From contig OX485809.1 in the NCBI GenBank assembly GCA_950295325.1, positions 34,102,001 to 34,166,000 on the forward strand: a stretch of 64,000 bases of DNA, given 5' to 3'. The position numbers and the translations under genes are program-made. Numbering within the stretch: position 1 is the first letter of the stretch; each line of letters starts with the position of its first letter. Source of the DNA: Polytrichum commune (taxonomy: Eukaryota; Streptophyta; Polytrichopsida; Polytrichales; Polytrichaceae). Below the pieces are notes generated by a model. The model was not told the DNA's origin. It did not search any database and saw only the letters and a program-made list of their open reading frames with translations. Below are positions 43,160 to 56,200 of the stretch, piece after piece.

Positions 43160-44779
43160 TAACCATGAAGCTCTAGACATGTGGTACTAACCTAGTTATG
43201 TATCATATATAAGTACCCTTATTGATACCCAGGTTGAGCCTGGATACCCACAATATTGGCGAGAGCCCTGGGGAGGAAGGAAAACTCTCATGTGAGCTCA
43301 GGCAAGGGCCCAGGTCCTTGTTATAGGTTGCTTGTGTTTGCTTTGTACAAAGTTGGGTGAAAATGTCAAGAGGTATGTGACCCTATTGTGAGCACTCTCA
43401 ACTTCACATACATTTTTGGCCATTGAATCAGATTGAGAATCTCTCACCCTCTTAGTAATTGTGAGTCAAGATGTTTTTGTTTTAAGATTTTAAATAAGGG
43501 TCAAGGTGCAAAACTTCCAAGAGACTGAAGTGAAGATTCCCCTTCCTCTTTAAATGATTGCATAGGCCCTCCCCATTATGGTAGCCATTGAAGCTTGTAA
43601 TATTATATGTACTTGAAGCATATAGTTGAATCTCTTTGTAACAGGCTAGCTTGGACATGTGCGATCTGAACATGTTGCATATGGTAATGAATCATTATGG
43701 TGCTCCAAGCCGACCCCCATGCATGCCACCTCACCAAATCCACCTCACCAAACCATGCATATCCACCCATGTTGTTCATAGTTTATTACATGACTATTTA
43801 GAGGACATGCTAGAGAGAAGGAATCATCACATATGAGTGTACCTCTCATCTTTCCGATATAGAAGCCTTGAAGTAGTACGTAGCCCATGATGCTAAAAAT
43901 TTGTTACACATTTTGAGCTCATATAGTCAACACAAATGAACACCCAAACCTCATGTTCCCATTTTTTCATACCTCACGTGCCATTAAAATAAAAATAAAA
44001 ATAAAAATCCCCTAGTTTGTGTCGTGATCATGAAGTGATTCTCTCTTTCTCCATGCAACGATGCCATGCAATAAAGATGAATAAAGGTGTGGAGTCGTGT
44101 AGCATTGGTCTAGGTCTTTGTGGAATTTGGAAACCGACACCCAAGCCTCATGTTCCAATCTTATTTTAATTTCTTTTCCTAAAAAGTACTCATGATGGCT
44201 CCACAATACGGGTTCATGGAGTGGAGGTGTTCATCTATTATGCAATGCATCATGAATGTTGATCATGTCACCATTCTAAACTTTCCAATTGTAAGCCATT
44301 CATTGAGTGGATGTTGAGGGATGACTGGGGACATTAATTTCTATGCACGGGTGCAAAGAAATAGGATGGCACACGTCCATTCTAATCATACATATTGCAA
44401 CATACCAAATAAGAATTAGAATGGTTTTCAGTGAGACTAATGCCATGCATTCATAATTAGTCAACTCCCAAGATTCGCATTGCTTTAAGTTTTTGTGTAA
44501 TCTTCATACCATGCTCGATTCTCACTCAAGTGAAGCAACCAAAGTTCTTATTGACATATTGCCATGGTCTTCACATAGTCGACCCAAAATGAAACTGACA
44601 AGTGACACCTTGTATGACCCACTAGGCCTTTGATCCTCACGTATCATTATTTAGATCCATAACAATGTTTTGTGGGAATGACATTATTTCACGGAATGTT
44701 CCCCACATTCATATTGAATATGGAGAATATTTTGTATAATATTGTCGGTCCCACAAAACACTGTTATGGATCTGAATAA
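43160..44779. other. Gene-free stretch
   Basis: AT-rich DNA with a short (AAAAT)n run near 43985-44008. No coding exon, RNA gene or complete element recognised. Confidence 0.4.
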
Positions 44780-44859
44780 TGTTATGCACCCGAATCACAC
44801 ACCAATCAAATAGAGGGATCCAATACATAAAAGTGACTAAATAACACCTGCACACCTTA
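44780..44859. repeat. Right-end fragment of a TAAGGTA-family MITE
   Basis: CACACACCAATCAAATAGAG, then AAGTGACTAAATAACACC and the terminal CACACCTTA match the right ends of 6902-7285 and 27801-28181. Confidence 0.55.
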
Positions 44860-45110
44860 AGCATGTCCAATAGGATCATCCCATGTCACCACATCGCGGA
44901 ATTTTGGGCAATAGTGTCCAAAAGTGTTGGTGGGGTGTTGCTTGTTGGTCATGCTCGCATATTATGTGCTACACATAATTCGAGCTTCAACATGGAGCCA
45001 AAAAGTGTGTCTATCTCATCCTATTCTCTTGGGTCCCTTGCCTTTCCTCTCAAATGATAGGTGGTTTGCATTCGACGAATCCACTTCAGGTGTCAAGGTC
45101 CAACCTTATT

Positions 45111-45448
45111 AGAGTTATCCTTTAACTCAACCGGAGTTTTAGTAGGGAGTTGGTTGTTTCGCATGCATAACTTTCCATGTTCGGTAAGTTGTGGGTGCAT
45201 GCTTGGAGTCAATGTGGAGGTTTGAACAAAGAACCTTCCATATTAGTTCATTGGGTACCAAACTCATTTTGGCGTCTCTTGGCATGCCAAAATGAGTTTG
45301 GTACCCAATGAACTAATATGGAAGGTTCTTTGTTCAAACCTCCACATTGACTCCAAGCATGCACCCACAACTTACCGAACATGGAAAGTTATGCATGCGA
45401 AACAACCAACTCCCTACTAAAACTCCGGTTGAGTTAAAGGATAACTCT
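45111..45448. repeat. Perfect inverted repeat, 163-base arms, 12-base loop (foldback element)
   Basis: Bases 45111-45273 are, by base-by-base reading, the exact reverse complement of 45286-45448; the loop is 45274-45285. No mismatch was found. ATT borders both sides and may be a 3-bp target duplication. Related half or decayed copies lie at 1360-1728, 4105-4236 and 30130-30345. A transcript would fold into a long fully paired hairpin. Confidence 0.95.
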
Positions 45449-46789
45449 ATTGTCCAAAGGTAGAACTATGAATCCGCAACTAAGGTATGATTGAAATCAA
45501 ACCTCCCTTTATGTAGTTACAATTGTCTGAAGTACATGTATGTCGTTCATTTAAGTAAACACATAAGTCCTCCCAATTAATGGGTGTATAATTGTTAGGA
45601 GGTTGATTGTGATTTAAAAAAAAGTGTTTACAAAACTGAAGACCTTTCATAGAAGGTTCAATTGTATGGATGTGATCCCCCGCCCTATCAAGAATAAAGA
45701 CATAAATAAATAAACAAAGACGGCTTTGATGTTGCCACCGGCATGGATTGTGGCATTGTTTTATATCAAAATTTGGTTTAAGTTTATATGTAATCCTGAA
45801 CCGGGTATTACGAGAAGTCGAAGGGAAACACCTTGGACAGGTGAGGATATGTTGGCTAATACATATCTCCTTCAAGAACAAGCCTGTGAACTCCCACATC
45901 ATTGGATGAAATGTATGATTCGCCCGCTATGATTGGGTGGATGATAGGCGGTAGGGTGCGCTGGAAACCAAGTGCTAGAAAGGTCACTCATCCGAGTACT
46001 ATTCCGGCTTGAACTCTTGAAAAATATGGGGTTTGCCATGTACACAATTTATACATGCTTCACCAAGTCCATAAATCATATTTCATATATATTAATGTGT
46101 TTGAAACCTTATGATATACATTTTCTTATGTCAAGGAGAAAAAAAAGGACATACTCATACTAGACATCGATGATCAAAACACAATGTATGTATTTGCATC
46201 CAAAGGCACCCATGCTACATATTTGAACTTAAATCTCAAATAACATCAAAATATTTAGCTTATTCAAATAATGCACTTGAAAAATAAGTTGATTTTAGAT
46301 AGGGTCACTTTTGACATAATTGACTAAAAATGAAGGTATGAAACTCAAATACGTGATTTTTTTTTTACTTGGACATGCTCAACATGAATGTCTTAGACAT
46401 TTAGGAGTTAAGTGGCTTAACTTCGGAGTTCCCATGGGATCCATGTTAAGGCCTTGGGTTAAGCCACCCTTGTGTCAACACTTTTACTTCTTGAATGTTT
46501 CATACATCAAGCTTGGACATCTCCTTTTATAGCTGATCTTGAAAGCATTTAAAAGGGCCTTCAACCAAGCAATCTTACCATAGTCAATAAAGGCATCCCA
46601 AAGTGAGTTGGCGAATCACTTTTGCATATCAAGATCCAACAATGAGAGCTTAGGTACATGGGAGTTTAGTTAACTTTCCACGTACTTATACAATGATATT
46701 TTCTCTCTCTCTTGCTATATACGAAAACTATCCGCTTGTGAGAAAACACCCTCAAATTTGGTACTAATTTTCATCAAACACATATATTT
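45449..46789. other. Gene-free stretch
   Basis: No convincing coding frame or complete repeat seen. Confidence 0.4.
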
Positions 46790-47080
46790 GAGTGCTATTA
46801 TGGTTTGGTGTGGCTCCAAGAATGGATGTCAAAAAGACAAATGTTTAAAAGAATGCGGAATGCATATTTAAAATGTAATAGCTCAATAGTCAACATAATT
46901 GTAGTGTCTTGTACCATCTGACAGACACATAAATCCTCATTTTGATAATGAGGAAGATATTTATACAAGCTCCAAGAATCATGAGGAAAGTGATTATGGC
47001 CTCGATTTGGAATTTCTAACTATCTCATGTTTCATATTCTATGAGAAGTGGGATAATCGGACAAAAGTAACCATTTAAGA
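46790..47080 (+). mobile_element. TAAGGTA-family MITE, subfamily B, truncated
   Basis: TTTGGTGTGGCTCCAAGAAT, AATAGTCAACATAATTG, GATAATGAGGAAGATATT and GTGATTATGGCCTCGATTTG align with 42832-43155. Ends not recognised. Confidence 0.65.
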
Positions 47081-47164
47081 TTTAGCTGTGAGAGAGAGAG
47101 GGAAACAGAGAGATCGTTCTTTCTACGGATTTCGTGAAAAGTTCAAGGAGAAGTAGAAGGCTAA

Positions 47165-47714
47165 GGGGCACTTTATATTAGGGCCCATTTCTAGGGCCCA
47201 TTTCCAAACCCTAGGCATCAACCAATGAGAGTGCATATTAGATTGCCCAAATGGGCCCAAGGGCTTTATATTGAGAGTCGGCCCACTTCTCCTAAAGCTT
47301 ACGTGGCGGGTGACATGGCGGCGTTTTGGAGGGAAAGAAATGGGCTGATGCCAAAGAATTGGGTCGAGGGTTTATGGAGACCCACTTCACCCAACTTCCG
47401 TCATATAGTCATTTATGACTTTATGACTTTATGACTTTATGACTTTAGTTCAAGGAAGGGCATAATTCATTTAAGTCCAAGTGGGCCGTGGATTGGGCCT
47501 TACAATATAAAGTCCCTAGGCCCATTTGGAAGGCCCACTTTAAAGTAGAATTTCCAATTTGGGCCCTACAAGTGGGCCTATGGACTTTATATTGCAAGGC
47601 CCACTCTACGGCCCACTTTGTAAAGTAGGGCTAAAGGTAAGGCCCACTTCAAGTCCAAGAGGGCTCAACTCCAAACGGGCCCAACTCCAAATGGGCCCTA
47701 ATATAAAGTGCCCC
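47165..47714. mobile_element. Tourist-like MITE with TAA target duplication
   Basis: The ends GGGGCACTTTATATTAGGGC and GCCCTAATATAAAGTGCCCC are an exact inverted pair extending 26 bases. TAA lies at 47162-47164 and 47715-47717. 550 bp. Inside are many GGGCCCA/TGGGCC motifs and an 8-bp tandem (TTTATGAC)n at 47412-47446. Confidence 0.88.
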
Positions 47715-47784
47715 TAAGTGAGCTTAGATAGATGGGGGAGAGGTAGAGTTTGCACTCCTCCTGTTTGCTGCTCGGTTGGAGCAG

Positions 47785-48495
47785 ACTAGAAGTCAGATAC
47801 TGGAAATTGTGGTGATGATCTTCACATTCTGGATGTATGTGACACTGTGATTTCATTTGTCAATGTGAGGTCAAGTTTCATCGAATTTCGAGAGTTTAAG
47901 GCTCTCTGTTGGTTTTTATGGGAAGGTTTTGAATAGAGTTTGTAGGCCTGTTCTTTATGCGGAGAGAGTGTGGGATGGTGACTTGGTTCATCTACATTAT
48001 GCTGGAGTGAAAGACAGGCCTTGTACAAGTTGAAATTTCAGAAGAAGGGTGTGGTGTCTGTTGGTTTGACATTTGGAATTCTAGCAGTTCTTAGGAGGCC
48101 AGGGTTCTTAGGAGGCCAGGGTGGGGACCGCTGCCTTGATTCATTCTGCGTATGTGGATCTGCAGGATTGGTAGGCAGACTAGAATTTGCATACTGTAAT
48201 TGTGGCGATGATCTTCACATTCTGGGTTTGTGACACTGTGATTTCATGATTTGATGTGAGTTCATGGTTCCACCAATATTGGAGAGTCCAAGGCTCTTTG
48301 CTGAGTTTCGATTACACCCGATTAGGAGCATCTGTAGACTGTTTGAGGGTGTCGGACGGTAGCTTGGTCCATGTTCATTCTGCAGGAGTGAAAGGCCTTT
48401 TAAAAGTTGAATGTCAGAGATGCGGTGGTGTCCGTTGGTATTTGACATTCTGAATTGTTTTCCTGTTTCAGGGTTGTTTGAGAAGGATTGGAATT
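47785..48495 (+). repeat. 394-bp tandem duplication, possible degraded coding sequence
   Basis: Unit 1 (47785-48178) and unit 2 (48179 to about 48495) both begin ACTAGA and share GATGATCTTCACATTCTGG, GACACTGTGATTTCAT and TGGAGTGAAAG-type blocks. A 17-bp direct duplication sits in unit 1 at 48088-48121. Broken frames give leucine-rich-repeat-like pieces, so this may be pseudogene sequence, with low certainty. Confidence 0.6.
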
Positions 48496-48600
48496 CAGAT
48501 TGAGGTAACCAGCCACGCAGGCGGAGAGCTCGAGAGTGGGAGATGTGACCCTGCAATTGGGGAAGCTGGGCGTGACTGAGTTGGGGAAGAAATTGTGAGG

Positions 48601-48970
48601 TAAGGTCAGCGTGCCTAATTGGGTCACTCATCTTAAACAGACACCTATAGTCGAGTGATGTGTGGTTAGGTTTGGATATAAGAACAGACCAAAAAAAGGC
48701 ATCATGTGTTTAGAGGGGATTGAGTTACATGCTCCAAATTTGCTAAACTTTTTAGGCACAATAGTCACATAATTGCGGGGTTCATTCAATGAGAGAGAAT
48801 CTCCACTTTGATAATGAATAAACTATTCCTACGAACACCGAAAATCATGAGGAAGTTGGCTACGGGCAGAATCTGGATCTTGCTAATCATCTCGCACTGA
48901 TTGCTTGTTTCATATCCTAAGGGAAGTGGGTGCAGAGTTAAAAGGGTTCATTTAAGGCCCGCTTACCTTA
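48601..48970 (+). mobile_element. TAAGGTA-family MITE ending at the ligase start codon
   Basis: Left end TAAGGTCAGCGTGCCTAATT and right end AAGGCCCGCTTACCTTA are inverted repeats of the family; length 370 bp, close to the 376 bp of the complete copy at 4521. The last A of the right end is the A of the ATG of the downstream CoA-ligase gene. The interior has the subfamily B blocks. Confidence 0.8.
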
Positions 48971-51900
48971 TGGCTCATTTACCCGAAGGCACCGATCCAA
49001 GAACAGGATACTGCAGCAGCAATGGCATCTACTATAGCATTAGGCCGCCCGTTTGGATACCTCCGAATCCAAATTTGGACATCACCACCTTCTTGTTCGC
49101 TCCTCAGTATGGTGACAAAACAGCGTTGATCGATGCGCCTACAGGAAAGTCTCTCACCTACAGGGAGCTGGAGAGGAAAGTTCGTGTGCTAGCTGCGGGG
49201 TTGTACAAAAAGTTGGGAGTGAGGAAACGTGATGTGGTGATGCTCTTGACCTCAAATTCAATCGAATTTCCAGTAGTTTTTTTTGCGGTGGCGTCACTTG
49301 GAGCCGTCGTGACCACTGTCAATCAGCTGAATACTGCAAAAGAGATTCAGAAGCAGATGAAGGATTCAGGTATTCAAGCTTCTTCCTTCTCCCTTTGTCG
49401 TGGTTTTCAAAGCAGAGTAATTTGGCATTCATTGCATAATTTTATTGGATGCCGATTACATTCAGGAGAATGTCTATGATGAAAGATAGTCTGTGAAATT
49501 TACAGGCCTTGAAGCGAGGGCTTTACCGCAATACAGTTTGGCTTGAAACAACAAAAGATCTAATTTTAAGGCAGAGTGCGAATGATTAAGAATATCCTCT
49601 CTGTACATCACCATTGTATTTGTGATGTTCATACAATGCATTTTTTCCTGCATCCATTGCGTACCTCCCAACATGTACTGGCAATGACTGTAAGCGGGTC
49701 TATTGCTAACTTCCAGATGAAACTTATCCTACAATGGTTTTTATGAGGAGGAATGCAATCAGGTTCAGTTCCTGGAGGCGTCAATTAGCTTGAAATACTC
49801 CTTGGGGCTGGTTGATGTGGTGGCAGAATTCAGATATAAGAAATGAGAATTCACACAAATATTTGGAAGTTGATTGGAGAGACCGAGATATCACTGAACA
49901 GTTGATGCCAAATATTTGATTGCAGGGACGAAGTTCATCATCACGACACCGGAATCACTAAAGAAGGTTGCTGGAGTGGGTTTACCTATAGTGGTGTTTG
50001 GAGAAGATGAGGTTGGCAGCGATGCTACTTGTCGCTACTCTGATCTTTTTCGAAATGACCCAGAGGAAGTTCCAAGGTAAGGATTTGTCGAAGATAATCT
50101 GCGCTCTTGTGAAGAATTTGGAAAATGTTCTACTACTGCATCACATGATGTTGTTTCATTTGGTATTATTTATCAATTGTTGACAACCTGCGCCCTTAAC
50201 CAAATGAAATTGCAAGGTAAGTAACATTTGTATCTTTTTTAATGCAGGATTCAGTACCACCAAGATGATACAGTTGCTTTATTGTACTCATCTGGTACAA
50301 CTGGGATGAGTAAAGGAGTGGTGCTGAGTCACAGAAACTTCATTGCAGCAATTTGCATGTTCAACTCGGGGCATGATGAAATTTTATTACCAACGGACAG
50401 CTATCTAGTTGTGCTGCCCCAGTTCCATGTCTATGGACTTGCAATTTGTACAGTGGCTTCCTTAGCTCGTGGTATTAAAGTGGTAATTATGCCACAATTT
50501 GACTTAGTGAAAATGTTGTCAGCTATTCAGACTTACAAAGTGACAACTTTGCCCCTGGTACCTCCAGTTATTATTGCTCTTACAAAACTGGATATCGTGA
50601 ACAAGTTTGACTTGAGTTCTTTGGTCCAAATTGGAAGTGGGGCGGCGCCCTTAGGAAAGGAGATGATGATTGCTTGTGCCAAGCGCTTTCCCAAGATCAC
50701 ACTCAAACAGGTACTTCGTACTCCTTTTTGGTACCTTGGTTTATGATGGCATTGTCTTATTACCTTTCAGGATTGTATAATATACTTGCTATCTACGAAT
50801 TTGCAAATTGAAATTAATGTGTGCTCTCATGGATCATTAAAGATTCACGAGCTGATCAGTTGGTAAGAAATGGACCTCAACCGACAGGTTATTGCTGTTG
50901 GCCATGTCACCAATACATATTGCACAAACGGCCAGCAAGCAATTGGTCTAATTCCATCTACAGTGGTTATGCTTACTCTTAGGTCATGATGAAAGATGCC
51001 TTATTTTTTCTTGTCACCTTCGGAAGTTTGTGTTGCATTTTCCAGTCTTGTTTATAGTTGGCTGAATAGATGTATTGAATTGTTGGACTCTGCAGGGATA
51101 TGCATTGACAGAGTGTACATCTGCGTGTAGCACATCACCAACAGTCGGACAGAATTTGGCTGATCATTATGGGGCTTGTGGTATTCTACTACCAAACATG
51201 GAAGCTATGATAGTTGACCCAATGACCAACCAGCCTCAGCCTCCCAGTAAGCAGGGGGAAATTTGGATCAGGGGACCATCTCTAATGAAAGGTATAGACA
51301 CAGCATTTTGTTTCATCAATTAGGTTAATAATATTAAATGAATGTGGATGGCCATGCAAACTGTCTAACATTTCTCAAGAGTTTTTTCTATCGTTGGTTT
51401 AAAAAAATAAAATTATTTATTCGTTTATTTATCTCTTAGCCACAACAGTCTTACCTGCTATTTTTTAATACAGAGTACTTGAATAATCCAAAGGCCACAT
51501 CGGAATCTCTCGATAAGGATGGCTGGTTTCACACAGGCGACCTATGTTTATTTGACAAGGATGGGTATCTCTACGTCATGGATCGACTTAAAGAACTCAT
51601 TAAGTACAATGCTTACCAGGTGCTTTCAAATTCCTAAGTACTTGATTGTCATCATAGATCATTCCACACAACACATGAAGCATCACTATAGTTCTCCATG
51701 GGCATGACCTGTTTGATGGAAACTTAAGATATCAACTGGCAGGAACAAACGATTGCAGGACTGATCAACTACTGTAGTAATGATTCTGTATGGGACAAAT
51801 CAACCACACAATTTGATCATGGATGTTCGGCAGTTCATATTGGTCTGTGTAATTAAATAGATCATTCATGGGTTGGTATTTGGTTATGCATGATTGGGTA

Positions 51901-53290
51901 AGATAGCATTAATCATCTGTTGATAGTATAAAGTGTATAAAAGCTGCTTATCAACTGTTTTCAAGAAGCATGAAGAGCCAATTGTAATGTGCTTCTCGGT
52001 TTTGTTTGGTCTCATGTTGGATGCTTGAGGTCATGGATACAGGTTGCTCCTGCTGAGCTCGAAGCTTTACTTTTAAACCACCCAGCTATCTTGGATTGTG
52101 CAGTAATTCCGTAAGCACAATAATCAGTCTCTTCTTGTTTTGTATTGCATGTGTCTAGATTTTTGCTCTGAAATAAGGGCATGATGAATCGGAAATCAGT
52201 ATCTGTTACTTTCTGAGAAAATTTAATTACTGCAGGTGGGAGTGAGAGGTTTCACATATGCATCTCTTTATTAATATTTCCTGTAGTGCAGTATGATGTA
52301 AGAATTGCACTAGGATATGTAGATATGGAGTAGTGGAGCTGTATTATATTTGTCTCAGCAACTGGTGCACTTTTGTTTAGGTATCCGGATGAAGACGGAG
52401 GGGAAATTCCAATGGCATATATTGTACAACAACCAGGGCAGAAACTCACCGCCGAGGAGATAATGGAGTGGGTTGCTAAGCAGGTGGGCATATCCTTACT
52501 TTTCTTAGGGTACACAGTTTTGTCAATCAGCTGTTGCTTTGAATCCTGGTCAGTGCGCCAAAAATGGACACATTTTCCGATTAATTCCATCCGATTTGGA
52601 TGAGATGATCAGAAAATCCGAATTGAGGCTGTAGGTATTTTTCTCACAATTTTTGGAGCTCATATGAATATTTTATGGACTATCAACCTTCTTCTTGAAA
52701 ATCCGTACAGGCCCTCCTGATTGTGTTGACTAATGAGCCTAAATTTTATTAACAAATTTTGAGCACGTAGTCCAATCTCTTTTAAACACACATCTTTTTG
52801 GTTTCGTTCTGAGATCCACTCAGCACACACACCACTTCGATACAGGTGTTTCATCAAGACAGGTGGAAGATTTAAGGCCCACCTAACTTTACAGGCTGAT
52901 TTATTTTCTGTGTTGCACTTTACTCTTCACCAGTACATTTGCAGAAATGTTGGGGGAACAATCTTGGTAGAACTTAGTTTGCGAGAGATGATAATCTAAA
53001 TTGTGGCTGTTCTCGAAAAAGAGCTTGAGATATTATTGAAGTCTGCAATACTTTGGCCCAAGATGGTGACAGAATTAACTCATTAAATTAGATGAGCAAC
53101 TTATTATACCATCACTGTCCATGAGTGTGGCAATGTCATGTGAGTGACTTCTCCGTGGTTGTGTTGACAGGTGGCACCTTACAAAAAAGTGCGCAAGGTT
53201 GCCTTCATTGATGCTATACCCAAGTCTGCAGCAGGCAAGATACTGCGCAGGCAACTTGTGGAATTGTCCACAGCAAAATCGAAGCTTTAG
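48970..53290 (+). CDS. Peroxisomal 4-coumarate-CoA ligase-like acyl-CoA synthetase
   Basis: Activates a carboxylic acid to acyl-AMP, then acyl-CoA. Exons 48970-49369, 49926-50076, 50248-50710, 51096-51291, 51474-51619, 52043-52110, 52381-52483 and 53171-53290, all GT-AG and in phase, give 548 residues, the usual size. AMP-binding box [10 protein letters not shown] begins at 198; GYALTE at 339-344; GEIWIRG at 392-398; TGDL with Asp426; DRLKELIK with Arg441 and Lys447; and [10 protein letters not shown] with the C-terminal catalytic Lys532. The protein ends in SKL, a type 1 peroxisomal signal, so it is more like OPCL1/4CL-like enzymes of jasmonate or ubiquinone side-chain metabolism than cytosolic 4CL. 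Substrate is not decided by sequence. A MITE abuts the ATG and another lies inverted in intron 7. Confidence 0.93.
52600..52891 (-). mobile_element. TAAGGTA-family MITE in ligase intron 7
   Basis: GGAGCTCATATGAATATTTT, TTGAGCACGTAGTCCAATCTC and AAGGCCCACCTAACTTTA match the inverted orientation of the element at 48601-48970. The left end is unclear. It sits between exons 52381-52483 and 53171-53290. Confidence 0.72.
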
Positions 53291-56200
53291 ACACATTGTA
53301 GAATCAGTGTACTAATAACTGATGTGAAATGTCAGAGGCCTTTAAATGCAGTTGTAATGTAATTGGCTCAGTAATTTTATGTATTCCAGAAGCATGCAAA
53401 CAAACGGAATTTTCTTGCTGCTTTAAGTTTTGATGTTCCATCAGATTGATGTCTTCAAGGTTATTATTGTCTTCTCCCTGGAGGCACTGCTAATTATGTA
53501 TCAGCTAAAGTCTGTGTCCTTGTGGATTTAGACCAAATTGTGAAACTACTGCATATATGGTTTGGTAAGAATGCTTTGGATGCAGTATGTGATGGGACGT
53601 TGACATTGCCAACCCCGCTCCTGGGAAGGGGCTTAAGGTAAGTGTGCCTGAAACTGACAATTCCACCGTCTTTGTCACTTCCAGGTGAGTTATAGAGGTC
53701 AGAAAAAAATTCAAAAATTTGCCATGGATCTGCAAAACCGGAAGTATTAACTGTAAAGGAATCATTTCCTGAAACAACTTTACAAATTTCTGTAGTTTGC
53801 ATATGAATTGGGTATCTAGTAAATTGCATGTCTGCTTGCTGAGTATTGTACACAGTGAATCTTGTTGCAATGGTCCCGGTCATTTCTCACACAAGCTTGT
53901 GCACTCTTCGGCGATCATTTTTTCTCTTGATGTTCATTTATAAGAAAATATCTATTTGTTTTATTGCAGTTTGAAGCTGAACACACCTGGAACCAGCTTG
54001 AGCTTGAGCTGCAAGTGCGAAATCCATCATGATTAAGCTCCAGGAGTCACATTTAATTTACCAACCAGCTATACTGGCACTTAAATCCAACTACTTCACT
54101 GTGATCATATGCGAATTGCTGCAGCATTTGTACCAAAGGTAGTTGAGCCTAAAAGCAACACTTCCAGCATTTTTGACTATTTCAGGCAGGCTAAATAGCT
54201 TGGAATTTAAAAAAATTTAAATCCACAGATTAGCAAAACTATTTTTATTCTCTAAAATTTCTTTTCAAAAAATAAATAATTCATGCGAGGAGCACATGCA
54301 TTGGCAAAGCCGTTTTAAATAATGTGCCTTTTACTGTCCACTTTGGAGGAGGGGGGAGGGTGGAGGTGTCCATTGGTGTTGGGAGTGCTAGGTGAGAGTC
54401 TTTTATTAAATGAAGGTGTTGTCCCCCTTTTGTGGATCACTTCTTACACTGCCTTGTTGAGTGGATTAGTGATGGCCCGTGCCAGACACTGGCTCGGTGA
54501 CAATATCATTCAACAAAAATATATTGAAATAAATATCCTTTGTATTTAAAAAATACAATGAATTTTTCATTCTACACTAATGATTGAATTTGAAGCTTTG
54601 AATCTTTGAATCTCTTCTTGAGAATAAACCTCTTGTAATCACAATTCTAAAAGCATGCCAATCTTGCTATTCTTAGCCGGTTTAAAGTTCTTGACATATT
54701 TTGTGTAACCGAGACTTCTAAAGGTTAGGTACAACTTGCAACCTATATTGGTTATGGCATATAGTGTCACTTACTATTTGGAATACACAAAGTCATAACC
54801 CCTCATTATAGATTTTATGTTCTACCCAAAAAGGTTAAATAGGTTGTATGGTTTGGACTTCATGAAAACTTACATTCTCAGCAAATTGTCAAAGCATTGT
54901 GGAACCCCATGTAGTAAGTGACACTAAATACCATAATGTTCAACCCAAAAATATATATTAAATAAGTTGAAGTTGGGCTTGACCATTTGGTGAGGTCGGT
55001 TTTACCCCTAACTTCCCATGCCCAATTTCCCTCAAATTTGCCTAAAAAATTTGACCTCAATTGCAGCGACTGTAGCTAAAGATCTAGAGGTTTTTTTTTG
55101 ACAAATCTAACCGTATAGATATTTGCAAGTTAGAGGTGACTACTCATAGTCCACATTTTAAACATTGAACTTTTGTTATGTAGCAAATTATAATAGGAAT
55201 GTCAATAGTGGTCTTGAGGGGTAGTAATTTAGAGCTAAAATTGGGGTTGGTTTTTTGATCGAACCCCACTCAAATCATCTCCAAATGACAAAATGTTACC
55301 CTCATTCAAAAGAGGGAAAATATGCCCACTCAAATCAACTCACAAATCTTGAGACTGTTGTTTTGTGATGTTTTGGGAAGCTTTGTAGTTTGAGGTAGTT
55401 GTGCCACAACTCCACACCTTCCACATGGATTTACACCCTTAACACATGTCCAACTAAAAATTCCAATGGTAGATGTTTAGGATATGATGTGTTTGAGTGT
55501 CATGCAAATTTTCCGATCAATTAGGAATGTTAGTAAAGTTGTAGTGCATGGGAGGGGTGGGGTTTCTTCCCGTGGCCATAACCATCATCCGATCACAAAT
55601 AAAATACATTGCTCCTCCATGTATAAGAGATGTATCCCCAATTAGCCATTGTGATTGGCTAAAGTCAATGTTCTCCTTGAAGCGTTCTTCATCCTTCTCA
55701 CACTATTATTATGAATGGTCAATGTGGTGTTATTTTGCACTTAATGTAGCATTTGATTGATTGGTCTTAATATTGACTTACTCAATAGCCATGTTGCACT
55801 CTTTTGTTGATGGCTTAAGGATGAAAAATAAGTGTTACTTTAAGGCATTGCTATCTTAAGGGGCCATGAAAACCCAAATTGTTGGTGTCAATAGTGTCGC
55901 AATGTGCAACCCTCCTAGCAAATGTTTGACCCCCCGCCCTTGCCCACACACCCACTTGAGCATGCCTACCATGGACCTGCCTACCTATCATCGCAAAACT
56001 TGCACACATGCTGGAAAAGCAACATGCCTGTAGCAACACTGTCTTGAGTAGCCACGCTCTAGCGTGTTATCACTGCTAGCCACACTAAAACATGCTTTAT
56101 CTTGAGCCATTTTTCCCTTCAAGTTTTGTTATCAGGAAAGTCTTTTATTGGCCTTGCCCTATGGAGACGAGACTTAGTGATGTTTATCTTGAGTGAGACA

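Noticed and set aside
48901-48969. Extended N terminus for the CoA ligase
   Set aside because: The frame opens at a TTG inside the MITE; family members start about 10-15 residues before the conserved DPRTGYC motif, which fits the ATG at 48970.
53494-53883. Two overlapping minus-strand frames downstream of the ligase gene
   Set aside because: They cover the same bases in different frames and show no motif; one or both must be chance.
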